DNA of 64,000 nt, taken from the NCBI GenBank assembly GCA_905221605.1, contig CAJNDS010002535.1, positions 350,001 to 414,000 of the forward strand. Reading direction: 5' to 3'. The stretch is from Symbiodinium natans. Lineage: Eukaryota > Sar > Dinophyceae > Suessiales > Symbiodiniaceae. Shown here one piece after another: positions 30,158 to 39,400 of this stretch (the first letter of the stretch is position 1; the number at the start of each line of letters is the position of its first letter). The position numbers and the translations under genes were made by a program. The notes under the pieces were generated by a model. It searched no databases. It worked only from the letters and a program-made list of their open reading frames with translations, and was not told the origin of the DNA.

Positions 30158-30853
30158 TTACGCTCTGCTCAGCTCCACCTCGTTCAAGGCCCCGGTCCAG
30201 CCCTTCTGACATGGGAAATCGACGCTGACACCGTCTCCAACGAGAAACTCGACCACTTGCCCACAGTCGCCGCGCTTCACCTTGCCCCAGCCAAACTTTG
30301 GATTCAGCACGTCCTGTCGGACTTGCACTAAGGATCCAATCTCGATGGTGCCCGTGCCCACCAGCGCCTGCCTTACTGTTGCTTAGCCGGGAAATAAGGT
30401 ACAACTATCTCCTGTATATATACCCTTTAGGGATATGATAGATACCTTCTTCCCCCATTCCCTACTACGAAGCAACAGCAAGCTGCAAGGGCTCCCGAAG
30501 ATCGAGGTTTGCATCCGACAGGGTCTTCTGCTCATCAAGCGCCGGGCCATCCTGGCCCGCCTGTCTCGCAACATCCTTGCTGCTGGTTAGCAGGGAATGA
30601 GAATTAGGGCCCTATATTTTGCCTTTGAGGGATTATATAGGGTACAAAATCCCCCCCCCCTCCCCCCATTCCCTACTAACCAACATTACGTATTGTCTCC
30701 GAATATCCCAGCTGCCTCCACGTTGACGTCACGGAGGAGCGTGGCGCTTGTGGCTGCAACTTGGGCTGAACGACGGCTGGGGAGCGAGACCGTCACAGTC
30801 TGAGTCCCCTCAACGACGACCCGCTCGGTGGTAGGGAAAGCTCCCACGGACAT
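30158..30853 (-). CDS. Three-exon protein with mind-bomb/HERC2-like domain
   Basis: Minus-strand exons 30853-30690, 30582-30469 and 30371-30158 splice in one frame to 163 codons plus stop. It starts at ATG (MSVGAFPTTERVVVEGTQTV). The N-terminal ~95 residues are unassigned. The last exon encodes GSLVQVRQDVLNPKFGWGKV, then RGDCGQVVEF, VSVDFPCQKGWTG and NEVELSRA. The order rV..P.fGWG.v..gd.G.V....v.VDFP...gW.G...ElE matches the small beta-barrel of mind-bomb/KEG/HERC2-type ubiquitin ligases, which binds partner peptides. There is no RING or HECT domain in the predicted protein, so it would be an adaptor-like or truncated member. Both introns are GT-AG, 107 and 97 bp, with inverted-repeat ends, and are introner-like. 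An AG (CCTAG at 30887-30883) just upstream could be a spliced-leader acceptor. Confidence 0.75.
30372..30468 (-). mobile_element. Introner-like intron with GTAGTAGGGAATG end
   Basis: The second intron of the mind-bomb-like gene begins GTAGTAGGGAATGGGGGAAG and ends CTAAGCAACAGTAAG. The sequence CTGTTGCTT just inside the exon is the inverted complement of AAGCAACAG at the other end. It shares the TAGTAGGGAATG end with 30583-30689 and with 53221-53395. Confidence 0.65.
30583..30689 (-). mobile_element. Introner-like intron with GGTTAGTAGGGAATG TIRs
   Basis: The first intron of the mind-bomb-like gene. GGTTAGTAGGGAATG near the 5' end pairs with CATTCCCTGCTAACC at the 3' end. Canonical GT-AG splicing at its edges restores the frame. 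Confidence 0.75.
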
Positions 30854-31497
30854 TCCGAGTGGCAGGCGTGCGGCGATCTAGGTCTAGAGTCTAGATATAG
30901 GAACACCAAAGCGGTATCGTTTTGTGTTTAAACAGCTGTCTTGTGAGGGTTGAGGGAGCCCTAAGACAAGCCCTATACACCCTAAACCACCCTAAGCCCG
31001 AAGCTCCTAAGGCCCATGTGCGCACCAGCATTTGAGAAGGCCTCCTGAGCTACAAAGATCCAATGGGGTTCAGGGTAGAGGGTTGATGGGGATTGTAGTG
31101 CTTCGTTCTTACGCCACCAAACCATGATGTGACAGAACTCTCCACCCCAAAAACAACCTTCCGGAGGAAGCCACCCACAACTTTCCCCCCAAACTTAGAA
31201 ACCCCCTAAACCCTAAACCCTAAACCCTAAACCCTAAACCCTAAACCCTTCAAGAGGATCAAGAATGACTTGCGACATGCAGCTCATGATGACAACATGC
31301 CGATGCCCCGGCGTAGTCTATGACCAGTCTTTCTTGGTTGGGTTTCGCGAGATTATGGTTTAGGGTTTAGGGTTTAGGGTTTAGGGTTTAGGGTTTAGGG
31401 TTAGGGTTTAGAGATTAGGGATTAGGGATTAGGGTTTAGGGTTTAGGGTTTAGGGCTTAGGGTTTAGGGTTTAGGGTTCAGGGTTTAGCAGGAAAGC
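30854..31497. other. Arrays and one exon-like island
   Basis: CCCTAAA at 31203-31247 and TTTAGGG at 31357-31490 enclose the island 31250-31356. The island's + strand is open (MTCDMQLMMTTCRCPGVVYD, then QSFLVGFREIM) and ends at a GTTTAGG donor. It could be a + strand exon, but minus is the prevailing coding strand. Confidence 0.45.
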
Positions 31498-31602
31498 CTT
31501 GTAGCATCGGCCCTCCAACTTCTTTGGCGCAGCTGAGGCCAGCGCGATGTTGAATGTGGTGATGTTGGGCTCGACGTTGTAGGACGGAAAGTTGCTCCTC
31601 GT
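31498..31602 (-). CDS. PPR exon, exactly 35 codons
   Basis: Minus strand: acceptor AAGACCCGCAG, then 105 nt (35 codons, phase 0 both ends) and a GC donor (AAG/GCTTTC). The peptide contains NVEPNITTFNIALASAAPKK, a textbook pentatricopeptide motif (v.PN..TFNiAL.A), and ends RCYK. PPR units are 35 residues, so this exon equals one repeat in length. PPR proteins bind organellar RNA and direct processing or editing. It lies 380 bp left of the retroelement, with similar exons on the far side, so it may belong to the same gene as 46762-46821. Confidence 0.7.
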
Positions 31603-31857
31603 CTGCGGGTCTTGGTGCCGTTATAGGGCTTCCTAGGGTTTAGGGTGGTTAGGGTTCTGAGAATTTTAATTTTTAATTTTAGGTCTCTCTTTGGGTTTAG
31701 GGTTTAGGATTTTTTTCGGGGGGTTTTGGGTGATTTGGGGATTTCGGGCAGCTCACCTTCACCGCACGCAAAGCGACACCCGAGGCCAGAAGGGCGATGC
31801 TCCACCTGTGGGCCCTTTCAGAGTACAAAGTATACCCAACCCCACAAAATATTTATA

Positions 31858-31979
31858 TACAGATAAAAATATAATAATAACAAAAATAATAATCATCATC
31901 ATCATAATCATAATAAGAAGTATAAGAATAAGAAGAAGATTAAAAACAACAATAACAATAATGATAATCACAATTAATA
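31858..31979. repeat. ATA/ATC/AAG microsatellite at the retroelement insertion site
   Basis: Low-complexity (AATA)n, (ATC)n and (AAG)n repeats. The Copia element has inserted at its right edge. The left target duplication is 31980-31984. Confidence 0.93.
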
Positions 31980-31984
31980 ATCAA
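31980..31984. repeat. Target-site duplication, left (ATCAA)
   Basis: ATCAA here matches ATCAA at 43827-43831, directly outside the two LTRs. Five bases is the usual duplication for Copia integrases. Confidence 0.9.
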
Positions 31985-32209
31985 TACGTAAATAGGGTGT
32001 CTAAATATCCGGTAGATGGAGGTTTTGCTTAATGCACCACCTAGAATGAAGTCCCTGGGACCCAAATACGTAAATAATGCAACCAAGATGCGAAGATTGT
32101 GCTTAAGACCCTCAAGACGACAGGCCCACCGCTCCAGCCTTTTCGATCAAAAACAGCCTCAGCGTCCATGTGTCATCCTTGCGCAGGGGCCAATGCCTAG
32201 CTTCACGCA
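31985..32209 (-). repeat. 3' LTR of the Copia element
   Basis: 225 bp, identical base for base by eye to 43602-43826. On the element's strand it starts TGCGTGAAGC and ends ATTTACGTA, so it has TG but not the usual CA end. The 5' flank carries the polypurine tract. Confidence 0.95.
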
Positions 32210-32218
32210 CTCCCCCTC
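32210..32218 (-). promoter_or_regulatory. Polypurine tract
   Basis: GAGGGGGAG on the element's strand, directly adjoining the 3' LTR, in the position where plus-strand DNA synthesis is primed. Confidence 0.85.
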
Positions 32219-32615
32219 ACACTTCCCGCCAAAGGAAGTGTGACAGGAGCCCACCGGAAAAAATACATCACAAAGGATCAGCACTAGGACTGAATTGGCC
32301 CCCACATGCACACCATATGTCGATCGTTGGCCTTTCTGTACTAGGCCGACTTGCTCCTTCAGAGTAAGTATTGATCATGATTTGATTGGGACAAAAACCT
32401 CCTGTACAGTACTCTGCTTCAGAGCACAGGTATCCCCTACACAGATAAGTAGACTCGAGACCAAAAGACCCTTCTCAAACCCCCAAAGACTTAGCAGTGA
32501 AGTTCTAAAAGCCCAGGCACTAAGCCGGAAAGAGTCGTCGGTCCTTCATCTACACACCATCACCTGACCCTTAAACACCGCGTCGGCAGTCTTTCTTTTG
32601 GACCTTCCAGAGGAG
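32219..32615 (-). other. 3' untranslated internal region of the retroelement
   Basis: About 400 bp between the Pol stop and the polypurine tract. A short inverted repeat (CACACTTCC...GGAAGTGTG at 32218-32241) lies beside the tract. No coding frame recognised. Confidence 0.6.
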
Positions 32616-35600
32616 TCAACCCGAGGATGAAGACCCGCTATCACGAGCTCGCTCTCTGAGCCGATTTCCGACTAGCCAAAGAAACTCATCTCGAACCTCC
32701 TCTGGATAGCCCTCAGCTTCCACGCTATACCCTGCCCTCCACAGACAGTAGAGTATTCGCGCTCGGTGCTTGATGCCATCAGGCAACGGCAAAGGAACTT
32801 CTACTAGCTCCCTTGTTTGACTCTCGGCTGTTCTAACGGCACTGCGGCGACATTTTCGCCTGAATGCCCGCAAGATTTCCCACGTCCCAACAGTGAGAAG
32901 GATCTTAAAGACTTCCCACCAACATGAACCTTGGAGATCTCCTTCAGATTCGCTTCTCGGCGTCACAACATCTTCGATGGTTGAGCGGATTTGCAAGGCC
33001 TGTTGCTCGCTACCTAGGCTACATGTTCCAAGATCCTCATCAAGCGCCTCCGCAATCACAATGCACCCAAGAAACACCCAACAAATGAGGACAGCTATCA
33101 ACACAGACCACCAATTCGCCTTACACACAGCCCTGACGTTCCAACATCCAACTCCGAAACCAAGCGAACTTTCTTCCCCAGGCCCCTGAGACATCAAGCC
33201 GTAAAACCCGGACCAATCACCCTGGTTCAGTCCTACAACAACCTCCTGTAGAGCCCCTAAACTCCACCCAGGAAGAGGAATCACCTGAAGATCATCAACG
33301 TACAGAACCCAAATTTCCTCCTCTGCAGCTACATATGTTAGGGTTCCCTCTACAGCCTCTGAACTTTGCGCCAAGCCGTCACCGTGCGGCTCACAAGCTC
33401 GGACCTCGCTGGAAACCGCACTCTCGCTGCTAAAGACTTCCGAGAATACCGAGGGTTCGGTCGTAGAGATTGATTCTTCTTCCTCGGATGACTCAAGACC
33501 GAAGTCTCCGATGTCAAAGAACTGAGCCCATGCCGGAACACGTAACGGAGGATCCCCAACAGGCTCAACCCCATGAGGCACAGCATCTATCCCAGGATCA
33601 TCAAAATGACTAGAAACACTGCTCTCAAAATCATCGTCAACGTCTTCCGGCTCTTGGACCTCTGACCCAGCACGATCTCCCGCTTGGTCGGCATCAGCAG
33701 CCCTCATGTCAATCCTACCTTGTCTCAGATATGACTCAACCGCTTCAAACCACTGAGGACCACTAAACCACGCCGCCAACCTACCACGTCTGAGTTCCTC
33801 TACTACAGCACACACTACTCCAGCTCTTATATGAGCACATGATGCTCTGAGACACGTCCACTCAACCGTAAGCTCACTCAAATAACCCAGAATCCTTTCA
33901 CCCTGCTTCACAAGAAGATGCGCTAAGTAATGCATTACGCAGACTTGGCCAGTAAGTGGAAATACTGCGAGCTCAATCGTCCCATCGGATTCCTCATAAT
34001 CTTCGCTGCGATCAGGAGTCTCAACACAAATGTCATGCTTCAGCTCCTGCGTTCCACTGTTAAAGGTGCTTCCCCCAACCTGAACATTTGAAGAAGGCAC
34101 TGAACCGCTTGAAGTGCTCCCCCCAACCTGAACGTTTGAAGAAGGCACCGAAAGGCTTGAAGTGCTCCCCCCAACCTGCACGTTTGAAGAAGGCACCGAA
34201 CCGCTTGAAGTGCTCCCCCCAACCTGAACGTTTGAAGAAGGCACCGAACCGCTTGAAGTGCTCCCCCCAACCTGAACGTTTGAAGAAGGCACCGAACCGC
34301 TTGAAGTGCTCCCCCCAACCTGAACGTTTGAAGAAGGCACCGAATTTCCTGAAGTTCTCCCAAACTTAGACGCCAGATCACCCTGAACTCCCTGAGCTTC
34401 AGCTGGCATTCCGAGGCTGTTCGAGGTCATCAGTTCATCAGAGCTATCAAGGATACTGTTTTGCCCAAGCACACCTTGCAAGGAACCAAGTTCACAACCC
34501 CTTTTTCTATCGAGCCATAACTTCTCAGTAGAGCCCTCAGACCCTGCTAAACCCCGAAGTCCAACAAACCACCGACCCCAGACTAACAACACCACCAAAA
34601 CGATACAGCCCCAAGCCCAGCACGCGAAACTCCAGAAACTTTCTATCTCAGCCTCTGGCTGAGCAACAACCCAGGGGAGGGAACCTAATGCAACTCCACA
34701 CCCTCCACAGTTCCTCACCGATACACCCCCAACTCTGGGAAGAGCAGCAAGGAGAAGGGCAGCAGCCAATACGCTTGGACATGCCTGTGGTCCATCTAAG
34801 CACCCTTTTGCCAACCGACTAACAACCCTGGCCGGATTCTCAAGTTCCCCTGAACACCCCTTACTTCGAACTGCTAATAGCTCGAGCAACTGAAAGATTC
34901 TCGCCCTAGCAAGTGGCTTTGTTGCCAAGTCCGCGACTTGCTTCTCACCAGGGATAAACGTAACGACAAGCGATCCGGCCTGTATGCGTTCCCTTCCTGC
35001 AGCCGCCCGCATCCTCAAGTGTCGGTTCCTCCACCCAAGGCTGCCACTTGAGAAAGCTCGAACTGCTGCTTGATTGTCGCACAACGCCGAAATCACTACA
35101 TCATCAGCGATCAATTCTTCGATGATTGCTCCCACGGATTCTGCTGCTACGATTCCAGCCACCACTGAAACCAGCTCTGATTCCGCGGACGATAACGTCA
35201 CAAATGGCTGCTTCGATGCTTCCCAAGCTATTAACATGCCACACCAGACAAGGAAGATCGCTTGGCAAGATCGTCCACCCTCCGGCGCGTGAGATGCGTC
35301 GGTGAAGAGTTCCAGCGTGCTCAGCGTCCTTGGCACTGGCGCATCACACCATTCACTGCCTCCTGACAATCGATACTCGATACCCACATCGACTGTTCCG
35401 TACAAGAACCTTAGGACTTGATATCCAACCTGGATCACTGCATTCGGCGCTCTCACAGCATACTGCCCCATCTTGCTGACCGCGAAAGCAACGTCAGGCC
35501 GACTCTTTGTCGAAGCCCAAAGTAAAGCACCTGTGATGCCCTGTGCTTCCCTCACTTTTTCCGGATTCAAAGGTTGCTCATCTGCAGGGTCACTCCACTT

Positions 35601-36473
35601 GAGCAATGGTGAACTTGCACTGCAGGTAATGTTATATCGCGAAAACAACTCCTGAAGATAGTCCGATTGCGAAATGCGGAACCCGTTGTCAAGAGCTTCA
35701 AGTTCCAACCCGCAAAACTTCACGGCCTTGCCTCGAGAGATCCACGTAGGTTCAGACAAAGTCCAAACTTGTTGAATATCCCTTATGAGCGCGCTGAGTA
35801 GATCAACCGGACCCAATGCCAAAATGTCATCTACGTAGACCAACATGATGGCTCGCCAGGTGCAATCCGCGCAGTTGTCCTCTAGAACATACCAGAAAGA
35901 CTCGTCCGAGATCGACTGCCTTAAGACATAGAACTTATCCCCGCTGGAGAACTTGAATGTGGTCAAGATTTTATCCCTGTGGACGGCCCACGCCCTTGGC
36001 GCTTGCCGTAGTCCGTATAGCGCCTTGACGACGCGCCATCTGTCACGCTCCTCCATGAGCCCCATTTCCACAAGAATGGAAGGCGGTCGGACGATTATGA
36101 CCTCCTCGGTTCCGCTCTCAAAGCCACACTCCAAAGGTGCGTTCAGGAACGCTGTCTTTATATCAGCACTTACTCCAGACCACGACTGTTGAGTGGCAAA
36201 TGCTATAGCTACCCGCAAGGTCACGCCCTCAACTCCACTCGCGTAGAGATTTCCAGCCTCGCCCTCAGCTTGAGGAATGAAGTTTCCGCATGCTACACAT
36301 CTAAATCGTCTCTTGCCGACCCCGGCCTTCCTGGTGAGCACAGCCTTACCTGGGACCTGTACCACCCGATGGCCCGCCTTGACAAGCTCCTCAATTTCAG
36401 GGATTTGGATGCGCCACACGGCTTTGTGAACGTCTTCAAGTGAAGTGACTTCTTCCTTGCGGACGGAATCCAC
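32616..36473 (-). CDS. Pol, distal part: reverse transcriptase, RNase H and long extension
   Basis: 1285 residues counted from a GTG at 36473, although the frame is open further upstream and continues Pol after a -1 offset. The Copia reverse transcriptase spans about residues 15-290: SADIKTAFLNA with the first catalytic Asp at 104, KALYGLRQAPRAW at 150-162, and YVDD at 213-216. RNase H has Asp392 (FTDAS), Glu431 (SSAESE), Asp466 (CDNQAA) and Asp515 (QVADLATK), so the catalytic set is intact. From about 545 a ~740-residue extension follows: hydrophobic stretches near 566-583, 611-637, 1120-1141 and 1183-1200, six 16-residue repeats (SVPSSNVQVGGSTSSG) near 705-805, and acidic Glu/Asp-rich regions. 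This extension is not part of canonical Copia Pol. Several membrane segments raise the possibility of an envelope-like or membrane-anchoring role, but no known domain was recognised. Confidence 0.92.
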   Translation of the reverse strand: MDSVRKEEVTSLEDVHKAVWRIQIPEIEELVKAGHRVVQVPGKAVLTRKAGVGKRRFRCVACGNFIPQAEGEAGNLYASGVEGVTLRVAIAFATQQSWSGVSADIKTAFLNAPLECGFESGTEEVIIVRPPSILVEMGLMEERDRWRVVKALYGLRQAPRAWAVHRDKILTTFKFSSGDKFYVLRQSISDESFWYVLEDNCADCTWRAIMLVYVDDILALGPVDLLSALIRDIQQVWTLSEPTWISRGKAVKFCGLELEALDNGFRISQSDYLQELFSRYNITCSASSPLLKWSDPADEQPLNPEKVREAQGITGALLWASTKSRPDVAFAVSKMGQYAVRAPNAVIQVGYQVLRFLYGTVDVGIEYRLSGGSEWCDAPVPRTLSTLELFTDASHAPEGGRSCQAIFLVWCGMLIAWEASKQPFVTLSSAESELVSVVAGIVAAESVGAIIEELIADDVVISALCDNQAAVRAFSSGSLGWRNRHLRMRAAAGRERIQAGSLVVTFIPGEKQVADLATKPLARARIFQLLELLAVRSKGCSGELENPARVVSRLAKGCLDGPQACPSVLAAALLLAALPRVGGVSVRNCGGCGVALGSLPWVVAQPEAEIESFWSFACWAWGCIVLVVLLVWGRWFVGLRGLAGSEGSTEKLWLDRKRGCELGSLQGVLGQNSILDSSDELMTSNSLGMPAEAQGVQGDLASKFGRTSGNSVPSSNVQVGGSTSSGSVPSSNVQVGGSTSSGSVPSSNVQVGGSTSSGSVPSSNVQVGGSTSSLSVPSSNVQVGGSTSSGSVPSSNVQVGGSTFNSGTQELKHDICVETPDRSEDYEESDGTIELAVFPLTGQVCVMHYLAHLLVKQGERILGYLSELTVEWTCLRASCAHIRAGVVCAVVEELRRGRLAAWFSGPQWFEAVESYLRQGRIDMRAADADQAGDRAGSEVQEPEDVDDDFESSVSSHFDDPGIDAVPHGVEPVGDPPLRVPAWAQFFDIGDFGLESSEEEESISTTEPSVFSEVFSSESAVSSEVRACEPHGDGLAQSSEAVEGTLTYVAAEEEIWVLYVDDLQVIPLPGWSLGALQEVVVGLNQGDWSGFYGLMSQGPGEESSLGFGVGCWNVRAVCKANWWSVLIAVLICWVFLGCIVIAEALDEDLGTCSLGSEQQALQIRSTIEDVVTPRSESEGDLQGSCWWEVFKILLTVGTWEILRAFRRKCRRSAVRTAESQTRELVEVPLPLPDGIKHRARILYCLWRAGYSVEAEGYPEEVRDEFLWLVGNRLRERARDSGSSSSG
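34066..34352 (-). repeat. 48-bp tandem repeat, six copies, inside Pol extension
   Basis: The 48-bp unit encodes GSTSSGSVPSSNVQVG. Six copies are nearly identical, with a few substitutions (Gly to Leu, Asn), and all stay in frame. Ser/Thr/Pro-rich, probably a flexible linker or glycosylation-prone stalk. Confidence 0.95.
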
Positions 36474-39400
36474 ATGGATAGTTCCTGCCGTGCTTCCCCG
36501 ATGGACACCGTTCTGGTTTGAAGAAAAAGTTCAGCTGCAACTGTTGAGCCATCATCGCCATTCAAAGGAACATCGGTCTGCAAAACCTTCACGGTGAAAA
36601 CAGACTCCCTTAGATACTCATCCCAGAGCAGTCCCTCGTACCAATCCCGTTCGGACTCAGCGTTCTGCAACAACCTCAACGAATCGCCGAAGTCAACCTC
36701 AACCTCATTGAAACCGCTTATCTCTTGAGACAGAACACGGCAGAGCCTAATGGCATTGGAATGCGATGCAACTGTACGATCCGTCCAACCTTCATCCTTA
36801 ATCTCATATGGGAACTCAACTTCCCATTCAGTGCCATCCTTCACCCAAATTTGAGAATCCAGATCAGACTCACACGAGACTCCCTCAGGATACAATGCAA
36901 AACCCTCATGCGCTTTCACCCTAGCATGATCCATGCCAAAGCAACAAGTCTGCACTGCCGCATTCGTCAACCCCTCGATCGGAAAGCCAAGCTCCTTGAG
37001 AGAACCCTCAAACTCCGAAAGTGCAGATTCGTAACCCCGGGGCACATAAGCCGCTATAACCCATCGATCTCCTCCACACCACGGCTCAGAGGTATGCCAC
37101 TTGAGGCCCTGAAACCGGGCAGACGAAGCGTGGATATCAAGGACCTGACCAGTCTTAACCGTGCCATCTGGAAGACACTTGAACACCGGTCCTACATCAT
37201 GTTCCCCTTCAATCCAAAGACCTCCACCCTTAAACGAACCAAGGGCCCTTATCCAAACCAGCTGATCAGTAGCATTCCGGGTATCCCTGTGCATCGGGGC
37301 AAAGGCATTGTGGGAAAGGTAGATCGTAGTCCACTGGTGACTCTCACAGTCGGTATGTACAAATTTATTCAGATAGCGCACAAGCAGTGGATTGTCCTGG
37401 GCAAACCTAGACACACCCTTGAAACCCCCCTGGCAGTACAAACCCAGGATAGCATATCTGCCCTGACCCTTAAAGAAAGATCTATGCGCCACCGGCAACT
37501 TCCCGACACACGTTTCCAGGATCTCCAAGCACTCCTGTTCACCATAATTTCCGAACTCAACCTTCCTTTCCAACCAACCCATGATGTCCTTGCTCAAACC
37601 AACCTGACTCAGCTTAAGCACCCCAGAATGACGGAGATCAAAGGATCCTGACAAATCCTCACTTTCGTCTTCAGATTCAACACCCTCACAGAGCCGACCC
37701 CACTCAGAGCTTGTGACATCTTGAGCAGTGCCCGATCCAACCCAAGAACCACGATTTCGAGATTCTGAACCCTCGGAAACACGTTTAGCAAAGCCAGCAA
37801 GTTTCATAACGCACTCCCCCCCAGGTGTCAACCTGGACGCACCATCGGGATCGAAACCCTCAGCCGACAACTCAGCCGCTACAACCACCTCTTGCACACT
37901 ACCAGCGCGCAGCTCAGTCGAACCCGGCACGACAAGCGCAGCGACTCGGCGTAGCGCAAAAGGAGGTGAGCGCTTCTGCGTCAACCGATACTTTGGCTTA
38001 GGAGGTTTCTCGTGACCCGGTGCTAGGGGATGGACAGTATTAGTAAGCAGGACCTTAGGCTCACCCCCTTCATCGACCAACACAAGGTGACCGCCCGACG
38101 TGTCCCTGGCCTGCCCTAAATACTTGCCCGGTAGAGTCCGCGAGCGCCATTGTTCAGAGTACCCAGATCGAGTTCTTCTACGTGCGAGAAGCTGCGTGCC
38201 AAATGGTATCAACGGTGATAGATCGACCCCAAGGTCAGCACAGAACTGAATCCAGAACCTCTGAACACCATGTTGCAAAGCCAGAGGCCAGTACTCGGCG
38301 CTTAGACCGGCGATGGCTAAAAGCTTTCGAGTGGCCCCTTTTATGCCCTGAACAGCAAGTTCCGCCTTATTGCCCGCCGGGCTTTCACCCGCCGTCCATG
38401 TAGCATGTATACCCTTGTCCCTCAGCCACTGCACTAAGGACGCAGATCTCAGTTCCTGCGCACGGTCCGCGTGGTAACGATGAACCGGGAACCCAGTAGC
38501 CTCAAGCTTATTCACTAGGCCCTGCACCTGCAGTAGAACCTCCTTTCCCTTTTTCGATCTAAGCGGCACACCCATGAACAGAGTTCTGACACGCTCTGGA
38601 GCCGGCACTTCGACCACGGATTCCTCATCTGGAGGATCAGGATCTTCAGCTCGCTTACCCCGAACCCGCCGATGCACCGCACAGACAAGACCCTCTTCCT
38701 CCGCTTCAGTGGGGGAGTATCCTGCATCAAGCACATCCGAGGGAAGCGATTCTAAACCATCCGCTGCTTTGGGGACCTCAAGAGGAATCGACCTTGAAGC
38801 CTCAGCTCTGGAGACCTCCGAAGGAAGCGACGAAGCTGACTGTTTGCCAGCGGATTCATCCTTTGCAGTCGAAAGTGGGAGACTATACGCACACGCCAAG
38901 AAGTACCGATACCCCTTACCTTTGTCCCTACCGGAAGCCACAGGGTCGAAGGCCCTACCGTTCACAAACGGCCCGGCAATATCCATGCTAACAGAGTGCG
39001 TGCCAGTACACGACGATCGCCAATGACTACGCTGCCTGGACTGGGCGGCCAGACACACAGGGCATCCTCGCCTGAAAGGAATATGATCATTCTCAACATG
39101 TCGTTTCCAAGACTCCTCCTCTGACAACTTGGCAAGAAGGATCCCTCGCTCCTTAACTTCATCCCCCTTTTCCAGTTCCGAAGCCCAAGCGCCCCAAGCA
39201 CCCAGAATCCTGGCCTTCAACCCAGTGCTCCAACGGTCCCTTGCAGGTACCATCTCCGTGCATACACCCTGGGCCTCACTAGGCATCCAGCGAGCCTCAA
39301 GCTCCTCAAAGAGAAACCAGGAAGACGTTGCTACCGTACCCGGGCCCCTGTAACCACTCCCAATCGCAGAGTAATGGAAGGATGCTTCACGAAGCCCATA

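Noticed and set aside
29895-30404. 169-codon minus open frame overlapping the mind-bomb-like exon
   Set aside because: Out of frame with the conserved domain; the spliced three-exon model explains the region better.
32016-32243. Matching small + frames in both LTRs (also 43633-43845)
   Set aside because: Identical because the LTRs are identical; antisense to the element and without a recognisable product.
36725-37651. 308-codon + strand frame and other + frames inside the retroelement
   Set aside because: Antisense of the Pol frame, no domain, skewed composition.
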